Origin: Notolepis coatsorum
Lineage: Eukaryota > Chordata > Actinopteri > Aulopiformes > Paralepididae
Assembly (NCBI GenBank): GCA_963971535.1
Contig: CAXASK010002195.1
Coordinates: forward strand, 1 to 64,000
Direction of reading: 5' to 3'
DNA length: 64,000 nt
Shown here: in pieces, positions 1-11,074 of the stretch
Layout of the letters: the number at the start of each line of letters is the position of its first letter
How positions within the stretch are numbered: position 1 is the first letter of the stretch
The notes under the pieces: generated by a model
Told to the model about the DNA's origin: nothing
Database searches by the model: none
The model's input: only the letters and a program-made list of their open reading frames with translations
Program-made: the position numbers and the translations under genes

Positions 1-3000
1 AGACGAGGATGGAGACGAGGAGAGACGAGGGAGGAGGAGCACGAGGGAGGAGGAGACGAGGAGGAGCGAGAGGAGACGAGGAGGAGGAGACGAGGAGAGG
101 AGGAGACGAGAGGAGGAGACGAGGAGGAGGAGACGAGGAGGAGACGAGGCTTGAGGAGACGAGGAGGAGACGGAGGAGGAGGAGACGAGGAGGAGGAGAC
201 TGAGGAGGAGCCGAGTGAGGAGTACGAGGACGGAGACGGGAGGGGAGACGAGGAGGAGGAGACGAGGAGGAGCGAGGAGGAGAACGAGGAGGAGGAGACG
301 AGGAGGAGACGATGCGGAGGAGACGAGGAGGAGAGAGAGAGGAGAAGGACAGAAAGGGAGGGGGACCTCTATCAGATTAGACGAGGAGGAGACGCGGAGA
401 GGAGACCGATAGAGGAGGAGCCGAGTGAGGACACACTCAGGATTAGACGAGGAGGAGACGAGGAGGAGGAGACGAGAGGAGGAGACGAGGAGGAGAGCGA
501 GGAGAGACGAGGAGGGACGAGGAGAGGAGACGAGGAGGAGACGAGGAGGAGGAGACGAGGAGGACGAGGAGGAGACGAGGAGGAGGAGACGAGGAGGAGA
601 CGAGGAGGAGACGAGGAGGAGGAGACGAGGAGGAGGGAGACGAGGAGGAGACGAGGAGGAGACGAGGAGGAGACGAGGAGGAGACGAGGAGGAGACGGAG
701 AGACGGAGGAGGAGACGAGGAGGAGGAGACGAGGAGGAGACGAGGAGGAGGAGACGAAGGAGGAGACGAGGAGGAGACGAGGAGGAGACGAGAGGAGACG
801 AGGAGAGACGAGGAGGAGACGAGGAGGAGGAGACGAGGAGGAGACGAGGAGGAGGAGACGAGGAGGAGGAGACGAGGAGAGACAGAGGAGGAGACGAGGA
901 GGAGACGAGGAGGAGGAGACGAGGAGGAGACGAGGAGGAGACGAGGAGGAGACAGAGGAGGAGACGAGGAGGAGGAGACGAGGAGGAGACGAGGAGGAGA
1001 CGAGGAGGAGGAGACGAGGAGGAGGAGACGAGGAGGAGGAGACGAGGAGGAGGAGACGAGGAGGAGACGAGAGGAGACGAGGAGGAGCGAGGAGGAGGAG
1101 ACGAGGAGGAGGAGACGAGGAGGAGACGAGGAGGAGGAGACGAGGAGGAGACGAGGAGGAGGAGACGAGGAGGAGGAGACGAGGAGGAGACGAGGAGGAG
1201 ACGAGGAGAGGAGACGAGGAGGAGACGAGGAGGAGAGACGAGGAGGAGACGAGGAGGAGACGAGGAGGAGACGAGGAGGAGACGAGGAGGAGACGAGGAG
1301 GAGACGAGGAGGAGACGAGGAGGAGGAGACGAGGAGAGGAGACGAGGAGGAGGAGACGAGGAGGAGACGAGGAGGAGGAGACGAGGAGGAGACGAGGAGG
1401 AGACGAGGAGGAGAGACGAGGAGGAGACGAGGAGGAGGAGACGAGGAGGAGACGAGGAGGAGACGAGGAGGAGGAGACGAGGAGGAGGAGACGAGAGGAG
1501 ACGAGGAGGAGACGAGGAGGAGACGAGGAGAGACGAGGAGGAGACGAGGAGGAGACGAGGAGGAGACGAGGAGGAGGAGACGAGGAGGAGGAGACGGAGG
1601 AGGAGACGAGGAGGAGACGAGGAGGAGACGAGGAGGAGGAGACGAGGAGGAGGAGACGAGGAGGAGACGAGGAGGAGACGAGGAGGAGGAGACGAGGAGG
1701 AGACGAGGAGAGACGAGGAGGAGACGAGGAGGAGACGAGGAGGAGGAGACGAGGAGGAGACGAGGAGGAGACGAGGAGGAGGAGACGAGGAGGAGGAGAC
1801 GAGGAGGAGACGAGGAGGAGAGACGAGGAGGAGGAGACGAGGAGGAGGAGACGAGGAGGAGAGACGAGGAGGAGACGAGGAGGAGACGAGGAGGAGAAGA
1901 AGAGGAGGAGACGAGGAGGAGACGAGGAGGGAGACGAGGAGGAGGAGACGAGGAGGAGACGAGGACGGAGGAGACGAGGAGGAGACGAGGAGGAGACGAG
2001 GAGGAGACGGAGACGAGGGAGGAGACGAGGAGGAGACGAGGAGGAGGAGACGAGGAGGAGACGAGGAGGAGGAGACGAGGAGGAGGAGACGAGGAGGAGA
2101 CGAGGAGGAGACGAGAGAGGAGGAGACGAGGAGGAGACGAGGAGGAGGAGACGAGGAGGAGACGAGGAGGAGGACGAGGAGGAGACGAGGAGGAGGAGAC
2201 GAGGAGACGAGGAGGAGGAGACGAGGAGGAGACGAGGAGGAGGAGACGAGGAGGAGACGAGGAGGAGGAGACCGAGGAGGAGACGAGGAGGAGACGAGGA
2301 GGAGACGAGGAGGAGGAGACGAGGAGGAGGAGACGAGGAGGAGGAGACGAGGAGGAGGAGACGAGGAGGAGACGAGGAGGAGGAGACGAGGAGGAGACGA
2401 GGAGGAGGAGACGAGGAGGAGACGAGGAGGAGGAGACGAGGAGGAGACGAGGAGGAGACGAGGAGGGAGACGAGGAGGAGGAGACGAGGAGGAGACGAGG
2501 AGGAGACGAGGAGGAGACGAGGAGGAGACGAGGAGGAGGAGACGAGGAGGAGACGAGGAGGAGACGAGGAGGAGGAGACGAGGAGGAGACGAGGAGGAGA
2601 CGAGGAGGAGACGAGGAGGAGACGAGGAGGAGACGAGGAGAGACGAGGAGGAGACGAGGAGGAGGAGACGAGGAGGAGGAGACGAGGAGGAGACGAGGAG
2701 GAGGAGACGAGGAGGAGACGAGGAGGAGGAGACGAGGAGGGAGACGAGGAGGAGGAGACGAGGAGGAGACGAGGAGGAGGAGACGAGGAGGAGGAGACGA
2801 GGAGGAGACGAGGAGGAGACGAGGAGGAGACGAGGAGGAGGAGACGAGAGGAGGAGACGAGGAGGAGGAGACGAGGAGGAGACGAGGAGGAGACGAGGAG
2901 AGACGAGGAGGAGACGAGGAGGAGGAGACGAGAGGAGGAGACGAGGAGGAGGAGACGAGGAGGAGACGAGGAGGAGGAGACGAGGAGGAGGAGACGAGGA

Positions 3001-6000
3001 GGAGACGAGGAGGAGACGAGGAGGAGGAGACGAGGAGGAGACGAGGAGGAGGAGACGAGGAGGAGACGAGGAGGAGGAGACGAGGAGGAGACGAGGAGGA
3101 GGAGACGAGGAGGAGACGAGGAGGAGACGAGGAGGAGGAGACGAGGAGGAGGAGACGAGGAGGAGGAGACGAGGAGGAGGAGACGAGGAGGAGACGAGGA
3201 GGAGACGAGGAGGGAGACGAGGAGGAGGAGACGAGGAGGAGACGAGGAGGAGACGAGGAGGAGGAGACGAGGAGGAGACGAGGAGGAGACGAGGAGGAGG
3301 AGACGAGGAGGAGACGAGGAGGAGGAGACGAGGAGGAGGAGACGAGGAGGAGACGAGGAGGAGACGAGGAGGAGAGACGAGGAGGAGGAGACGAGGAGGA
3401 GATGAGGAGGAGACGAGGAGGAGGAGACGAGGAGGTGGAGACGAGGAGGAGACGAGGAGGAGGAGACGAGGAGGAGACGAGGAGGAGGAGACGAGGAGGA
3501 GACGAGGAGGAGGAGACGAGGAGGAGACGAGGAGGAGACGAGGAGGAGACGAGGAGGAGGAGACGAGGAGGAGGAGACGAGGAGGAGACGAGGAGGAGGA
3601 GACGAGGAGGAGGAGACGAGGAGGAGGAGACGAGGAGAGGAGACGAGGAGGAGGAGACGAGGAGGAGGAGACGAGGAGGAGACGAGGAGGAGACGAGGAG
3701 ACGAGGAGGAGACGAGGAGGAGACGAGGAGGAGGAAGAGGAGGAGACGAGGAGGAGACGAGGAGGAGACGAGGAGGAGAGACGAGGAGGAGGAGACGAGG
3801 AGGAGACGAGGAGGAGGAGACGAGGAGGAGACGAGGAAGGAGGACGAGGAGGAGACGAGAGGAGGAGACGAGGAGGAGACGAGGAGGAGACAGGAGGAGG
3901 AGACGAGGAGGAGGAGACGAGGAGGAGGAGACGAGGAGGAGACGAGGAGGAGGAGACGAGGAGGAGACGAGGAGGAGGAGACGAGGAGGAGACGAGGAGG
4001 AGACGAGGAGGAGGAGACGAGGAGGAGACGAGGAGGAGACGAGGAGGAGGAGACGAGGAGGAGGAGACGAGGAGGAGGAGACGAGGAGGAGACGAGGAGG
4101 AGACGAGGAGGAGACGAGGAGGAGACGAGGAGGAGGAGACGAGGAGGAGACGAGGAGGAGGAGACGAGGAGGAGGAGACGAGGAGGAGGAGACGAGGAGG
4201 AGACGAGGAGGAGAGACGAGGAGGAGACGAGGAGGAGGAGACGAGGAGGAGACGAGGAGGAGACGAGGAGGAGACGAGGAGGAGAGACGAGGAGGAGACG
4301 AGGAGGAGAGACGAGGAGGAGGAGACGAGGAGGAGACGAGGAGGAGACGAGGAGGAGAGACGAGGAGGAGACGAGGAGGAGGAGACGAGGAGGAGACGAG
4401 GAGGAGGAGACGAGGAGGAGGAGACGAGGAGGAGACGAGGAGGAGACGAGGAGGAGGAGACGAGGAGGAGACGAGGAGGAGACGAGGAGGAGACGAGGAG
4501 GAGGAGACGAGGAGGAGGAGACGAGGAGGAGACCGAGGAGGAGACGAGGAGGAGGAGACGAGGAGAGGAGACGAGGAGGAGACGAGGAGGAGACGAGGAG
4601 GAGGAGACGAGGAGGAGGAGACGAGGAGGAGGAGACGAGGAGGAGGAGACGAGGAGGAGACGAGGAGGAGGAGACGAGGAGGAGACGAGGAGGAGGAGAC
4701 GAGAGGAGGAGACGAGGGAGGAGGAGACGAGGAGGAGACGAGGAGGAGACGAGGAGGAGACGAGGAGGAGACGAGGAGGAGGAGACGAGGAGGAGACGAG
4801 GAGGACGAGGAGGAGACGAGGAGGAGACGAGGAGGAGGAGACGAGGAGGAGACGAGGAGGAGACGAGGAGGAGACGAGGAGGAGGAGACGAGGAGGAGGA
4901 GACGAGGAGGAGACGAGGAGGAGGAGACGAGGAGGAGGAGACGAGGAGGAGGAGACGAGGAGGAGACGAGGAGGAGGAGACGAGGAGGAGCGAGAGGAGG
5001 AGACGAGGAGGAGACGAGGGAGGAGACGAGGAGGAGGAGACGAGGAGGAGGAGACGAGGAGGAGTCGAGGAGGAGGAGACGAGGAGGAGGAGACGAGGAG
5101 GAGAGACGAGGAGGAGAGACGAGGAGGAGACGAGGAGGAGACGGGAGGAGACGAGGAGGAGAGACGAGGAGAGACGAGGAGGAGACGAGGAGGAGGAGAC
5201 GAGAGGAGGAGACGAGGAGGAGGACGAGGAGGAGGAGACGAGGAGGAGACGAGGAGGAGACGAGGAGGAGACGAGGAGGAGGAGACGAGGAGGAGACGAG
5301 GAGGAGGAGACGAGGAGGAGGAGACGAGGAGGAGACGAGGAGGAGACGAGGAGGAGGAGACGAGGAGGAGACGAGGAGGAGGAGACGAGGAGGAGACGAG
5401 GAGGAGGAGACGAGGAGGAGGGAGACGAGGAGGAGACGAGGAGGAGACGAGGAGGAGGAGACGAGGAGGAGACGAGGAGGAGACGAGGAGGAGACGAGGA
5501 GGAGGAGACGAGGAGGAGGAGACGAGGAGGAGGAGACGAGGAGGAGAGACGAGGAGGAGACGAGGAGGAGGAGACGAGGAGGAGACGAGGAGGAGGAGAC
5601 GAGGAGGAGGAGACGAGGAGGAGGAGACGAGGAGGAGGAGACGAGGAGGAGACGAGGAGGAGGAGACGAGGAGGAGGAGACGAGGAGGAGGAGACGAGGA
5701 GGAGACGAGGAGGAGGAGACGAGGAGGAGGAGACGAGGAGGAGACGAGGAGGAGACGAGGAGGGAGACGAGGAGGAGACGAGGAGGAGACGAGGAGGAGG
5801 AGACGAGGAGGAGACGAGGAGGAGACGAGGAGGAGACGAGGAGGAGGAGACGAGGAGGAGGAGACGAGGAGGAGACGAGGAGGAGGAGACGAGGAGGAGG
5901 AGACGAGGAGGAGGAGACGAGGAGGAGACGAGGAGGAGGAGACGAGGAGGAGACGAGGAGGAGGAGACGAGGAGGAGACGAGGAGGAGGAGACGAGGAGG

Positions 6001-7806
6001 AGGAGACGAGGAGGAGGAGACGAGGAGGAGACGAGAGGAGGAGACGAGGAGGAGGAGACGAGGAGGAGGAGACGAGGAGGAGACGAGGAGGAGACGAGGA
6101 GGAGACGAGGAGGAGAACGAGGAGGAGGAGACGAGGAGGAGACGAGGAGGAGACGAGGAGGAGGAGACGAGGAGGAGGAGACGAGGAGGAGACGAGGAGG
6201 AGGAGACGAGGAGGAGACGAGGAGGAGACGAGGAGGAGGAGACGAGGAGGAGACGAGGAGGAGACGAGGAGGAGGAGACGAGGAGGAGACGAGGAGGAGG
6301 AGACGAACGAGGAGACGAGGAGGAGACGAGGAGGAGGAGACGAGGAGGAGACGAGGAGGAGGAGACGAGGAGGAGACGAGGAGGAGACGAGGAGGAGGAG
6401 ACGAGGAGGAGACGAGGAGGAGGAGACGAGGAGACGAGGAGGAGGAGACGAGGAGGAGGAGACGAGGAGGAGACGAGGAGGAGACGAGGAGGAGACGAGG
6501 AGGAGGAGACGAGGAGGAGGAGACGAGGAGGAGACGAGGAGGAGACGAGGAGGAGACGAGGAGGAGGAGACGAGGAGGAGACGAGGAGGAGGAGACGAGG
6601 AGGAGACGAGGAGGAGGAGACGAGGAGGAGGAGACGAGGAGGAGGAGACGAGGAGGAGACGAGGAGGAGGAGACGAGGAGGAGACGAGGAGGAGACGAGG
6701 AGGAGGAGACGAGGAGGAGGAGACGAGGAGGAGACGAGGAGGAGACGAGGAGGAGACGAGGAGGAGACGAGGAGGAGACGAGGAGGAGGAGACGAGGAGG
6801 AGACGAGGAGGAGGAGACGAGGAGGAGGAGACGAGGAGGAGGAGACGAGGAGGAGACGAGGAGGAGACGAGGAGGAGGAGACGAGGAGGAGACGAGGAGG
6901 AGACGAGGAGGAGGAGACGAGGAGGAGACGAGGAGGAGGAGACGAGGAGGAGGAGACGAGGAGGAGACGAGGAGGAGGAGACGAGGAGGAGGAGACGAGG
7001 AGGAGACGAGGAGGAGGAGACGAGGAGGAGACGAGGAGGAGACGAGGAGGAGACGAGGAGGAGACGAGGAGGAGACGAGGAGGAGGAGACGAGGAGGAGA
7101 CGAGGAGGAGACGAGGAGGAGACGAGGAGGAGGAGACGAGGAGGAGACGAGGAGGAGGAGACGAGGAGGAGGAGACGAGGAGGAGACGAGGAGGAGGAGA
7201 CGAGGAGGAGGAGACGAGGAGGAGACGAGGAGGAGACGAGGAGGAGACGAGGAGGAGACGAGGAGGAGACGAGGAGGAGGAGACGAGGAGGAGACGAGGA
7301 GGAGACGAGGAGGAGGAGACGAGGAGGAGGAGACGAGGAGGAGGAGACGAGGAGGAGGAGACGAGGAGGAGGAGACGAGGAGGAGACGAGGAGGAGGAGA
7401 CGAGGAGGAGGAGACGAGGAGGAGGACGAGGAGGAGGAGACGAGGAGGAGGAGACGAGGAGGAGGAGACGAGGAGGAGGAGACGAGGAGGAGACGAGGAG
7501 GAGACGAGGAGGAGACGAGGAGGAGACGAGGAGGAGACGAGGAGGAGCGGAGGCGGAGGAGGAGACGAGGAGGAGGAGACGAGGAGGAGGAGACGAGGAG
7601 GAGACGAGGAGAGGAGACGAGGAGGAGGAGACGAGGAGGAGACGAGGAGGAGGAGACGAGGAGGAGGAGACGAGGAGGAGGAGACGAGGAGGAGACGAGG
7701 AGGAGGAGACGAGGAGGAGGAGACGAGGAGGAGGAGACGAGGAGGAGACGAGGAGGAGACGAGGAGGAGACGAGGAGGAGGAGACGAGGAGGAGACGAGG
7801 AGGAGA
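1..7806 (+). repeat. GACGAG purine-rich CpG minisatellite array
   Basis: The plus strand is built from GAGGAGGAGACGAG-like blocks. An invariant GACGAG core is separated by runs of two to four GAG/GGA triplets, so core spacing moves in steps of three (mostly 12, 15 or 18 bp). The strand is nearly all A and G; the only regular pyrimidine is the C of each core, which makes one CpG per unit. The array starts before the window. The first 430 bases are less regular, with interruptions near 200-240 and 355-440. Frames stay open for thousands of bases on both strands, but only because units are triplet-based and lack stops. The implied proteins are monotonous RRRRGGDEEET or SSPPRLLLVSS strings, so I do not call a gene. 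Confidence 0.95.
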
Positions 7807-8484
7807 CAGAGAAGGAGACAGAGAATGAGACGAGAAGGAGACAGAGAAGGAGACAGAGAAGGAGACAGAGAAGGAGACAGAGAATGAGACGAGAAGGAGA
7901 CAGAGAAGGAGACTGAGAAGGAGACAGAGAAGGAGACAGAGGAGGAGACTGAGAAGGAGACGAGGAGGAGACAGAGGAGGAGACAGAGAAGGAGACGAGA
8001 AGGAGACAGAGAAGGAGACAGAGAAGGAGACAGAGAAGGAGACAGAGAAGGAGACGAGGAGGAGACAGAGAAGGAGACGAGAAGGAGACAGAGAAGGAGA
8101 CAGAGAAGGAGACGAGAAGGAGACAGAGAAGGAGACAGGAAGGAGACAGAGAAGGAGATGAGAAGGAGACAGAGAAGGAGACGGGAAGGAGACAGAGAAG
8201 GAGACGGGAAGGAGACAGAGAAGGAGACAGAGAAGGAGATGAGAAGGAGACAGAGAAGGAGATGAGAAGGAGACAGAGAAGGAGATGAGAAGGAGACAGA
8301 GAAGGAGATGAGAAGGAGACAGAGAAGGAGATGAGAAGGAGACAGAGAAGGAGATGAGAAGGAGACAGAGAAGGAGACGAGAAGGAGACAGAGAAGGAGA
8401 TGAGAAGGAGACAGAGAAGGAGACGAGAAGGAGACAGAGAAGGAGACAGAGAAGGAGACAGAGAAGGAGACAGAGAAGGAGACG
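7807..8484 (+). repeat. Degenerate edge of the purine minisatellite
   Basis: The unit changes here to GAGAAGGAGACAGAGAAGG-type blocks, in which the GACGAG core alternates with GACAGAG and GATGAG. The block is distinct from the array to its left but clearly derived from the same purine theme. The array ends abruptly at the spacer that begins ggcctgctctcc. Confidence 0.85.
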
Positions 8485-8645
8485 GCCTGCTCTCCTCCTG
8501 CCCTGGAGCCTGTGGGGCCATAAAGAGCCATAAAGAGCCATAAAGAGCCATAAAGAGGCTGCTAACACCAACAGTAAACCGGTATAAAAAGACTCTCGCT
8601 TCTGAGGATAGGCTCTGTTGAGGGGGGAGGGGTAGACACATAGAC
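8485..8645. other. Spacer between arrays with a 4x 10-bp repeat
   Basis: This is the first non-repetitive sequence in the window. It contains four perfect head-to-tail copies of the decamer CCATAAAGAG at 8518-8557, then mixed sequence and a G-rich piece. I see no gene, promoter or transposon signature. Confidence 0.7.
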
Positions 8646-10972
8646 AAGGGGAGGGGGAGGGGAAGATGAGAAGATGAGAGGAGAAAGAGGAGAGGAGGAA
8701 GAGGAGAGGAGGAGAGGAGAGGAGGAAGATGAGAGGAGAAAGAGGAGAGGAGGAAGAGGAGAGGAGGAAGAGAGGAGGAGGAAGAGGAGAGGAGGAATAG
8801 AGGAGGAGGAAGAGGAGAGGAGGAAGAGGAGAGGAGAAAGAGGAGAAATAGGATAGGAGGAAGAGGAGGAAGAGGAGAGGAGGAAGAGGAGAGGAGGAGG
8901 AGGAGAGGAAGAAGAGAGGAGGAGGAAGAGGAGATGAGGAAGAGAGGAAGAGGAGAGGAGAAAGAGGAGGAAGATAGGAGGAAGAGAGGAGGAGGAAGAG
9001 GAGAGGAGAAAGAGAGGAGGAGTAAGAGGAGAGGAGGAAGAGAGGAGGAAGAGGAGAGGAGGAAGAGGAGAGGAGGAAGAGAGGAGGAAGAGGAGAGGAT
9101 GTGGAGGAAGAGGAGAGGAGGAAGAGGATAGGAAGAGGAAGAGGAGAGGAGAAAGAGGAGAGGAGGAAGAGGAGAGGAAGAGGAGAGGAGAGGAGAAAGA
9201 GGAGAGGAGGAAGAGGAGAGGAGGAAGAGAGGAGGAGGAAGAGGAGAGGAGGAAGAGGAGAGGAGAAAGAGGAGAGGAGGAAGAGGAGAGGAGGAAGAGG
9301 AGATGAGGAAGAGAGGAGGAGGAAGAGGAGATGAGGAATAGAGGAGGAGGAAGGGGAGAGGAGGAAGAGGAGAGGAGAAAGAGGAGAAATAGGAGAGGAG
9401 GAAGAGGAGAAAGAGGAGAGGAGGAAGAGGAGAGGAGGAAGAGGTGAGGAGGAGGAGGAGAGGAAGAAGAGAGGAGGAGGAAGAGGAGATGAGGAAGAGA
9501 GGAAGAGGAGAGGAGAAAGAGGAGGAAGATAGGAGGAAGAGAGGAGGAGGAAGAGGAGAGGAGAAAGAGAGGAGGAGGAAGAGGAGAGGAGGAAGAGAGG
9601 AGGAAGAGGAGAGGAGGAAGAGGAGAGGAGGAAGAGAGGAGGAGGAAGAGGAGAGGATGTGGAGGAAGAGGAGAGGAGGAAGAGGAGAGGAAGAGGAAGA
9701 GGAGAGGATGAAGAGGAGAGGAGAAGAGGAGAGGTGGAGGAAGAGGAGAGGAGGATGAGGAGAGGAAGAGGAGGGGAGAGGAGAGGAGGAAGAGAGGAGG
9801 AGGAAGAGGAGAGGAAGAGGAGGGGAGGAAGAGGAGAGGAGGAAGAGAGGAGGAGGAAGAGAGGAGCAGGAAGAGGAGAGGAGAAAGAGAGGAGGAAGAG
9901 AGGAGGAGGAAGAGAGGAGGAGGAAGAGAGGAGAGGAGGAAGAGAGGAGGAAGAGAGGAGGAGGAAGAGATGAGGAGGAAGAGAGGAGGAAGAGAGGAGG
10001 AGGAAGCGAGGAGGAAGAGAGGAGGAAGATAGGAGGAAGAGAGGAGGAGAGGAGAGGAGGAGAAAGAGGAGAGGAGGAGGAGAAGAGGAGAGGAGAAGAG
10101 GAGGAGGAAGAGAAGAGGAGGAGAAAGATAAGAGGAGGATGAGGAGAGGAGAGGAGGAGGAAGAGGAGAGGAGGAAGAGGAGAGGAGGAAGAGAGGAGGA
10201 AGAGAGGAGGAGGAAGAGGAGAGGAGGAGGAGGAGAGGAGGAAGATGAGAGGAGGAGAGGAGGAAGAGGAGAGGAGAGGAGGAAGAGAGGTGGAGGAAGA
10301 GGAGAGGAGGAAGAGAGGAGGAGGAAGAGAGGAGGAGGAAGAGAGGAGGAATAGAGGAGGAGGAAGAGAGGAGGAAGATAGAAAGAGGAGAGGAGAGGAG
10401 GAGGAGAGGAGGAGGAAGAGGAGAGGAGGAGGAGAGGAGGAGTAAGAGGAGAGGAGGAGGAAGATGAGAGGAGGAAGAGAGGAGGGGGGAGGAGGAAGAG
10501 GAAAGGAGGAGAAAGAGGAGAGGAGAGGAGGAAGAGGAGGAAGAGGAGAGGAGGAAGAGGAGAGGAGGAGGAATAAAGGATGAGGAGAAGAGAGGAGGAG
10601 GAAGAGGAGATGAGGAAGAGGAGGAAGAGGAGAGTAGGAAGAGGAGAGGAGGAAGAGGTGAGGAGGAAAAGGAGAGGAGGAAGAGGAGGAGAGGAGGAGA
10701 GGAGAAAGAGGAGGATGAGGAAAGTAGGAAGAGGAGAGGAGGAAGAGGTGAGGAGGAGGAGAGGAGAGGAGGAGAGGAGAGGAGGAAGAGGAGAGGAGGA
10801 GAGGAGGAAGAGGAGAGGAGGAAGAGGAGAGTAGGAGTGGAGAGGAGGAGAGGAGAAGAGGAAGAGGAGAGGAGAGGAGGAGAGGAGGAAGAGGAGAGGA
10901 GGAAGAGGAGAGGAAGAGGAGGAGAGGAGGAAGAGAGAGAGAGAGAGAGTGAGAGAGATAGAGAGAGGGGGG
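8646..10972 (+). repeat. 2.3-kb near-homopurine AGGAGGAAGAGG tract
   Basis: The plus strand is almost exclusively A and G, arranged as irregular AGGAGGAAGAGGAG blocks. Pyrimidines are rare, mostly isolated T in GATGAG, GATAGG or GAGTAGG. A longer segment is duplicated at an offset of about 558 bp: the rare GGATGTGGAGG landmark occurs at about 9097 and 9655, with matching flanks. The right edge decays into a short GA run and a G run at about 10935-10972. Open frames here are low-complexity RRKRRGGRGEEEE strings and are not called. Confidence 0.93.
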
Positions 10973-11074
10973 GCGGAGGTGGTGTGTGTCTTTAACTAGT
11001 CGAGAAACACAGGCAGCGCCATGTTGAAACCTGTAAATGTTATTTATACAAACAGTGACTGAAAAGGACTTCAT
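10973..11074. other. Short unique spacer
   Basis: About 100 bp of mixed sequence separates the homopurine tract from the next satellite. Nothing recognisable is present. Confidence 0.6.

Noticed and set aside
151-8531. Open frames of about 1000-2700 codons on both strands in the purine array (arginine/glutamate-rich or serine/leucine/proline-rich)
   Set aside because: Several frames on both strands are open at the same time because the repeat is triplet-based and has no stops. There is no non-repetitive domain, no plausible start context and no splice structure.
443-11074. 3543-codon minus-strand open frame across two arrays and a spacer
   Set aside because: It simply links three stop-poor low-complexity tracts. 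The composition changes with each array, as expected of a by-product.
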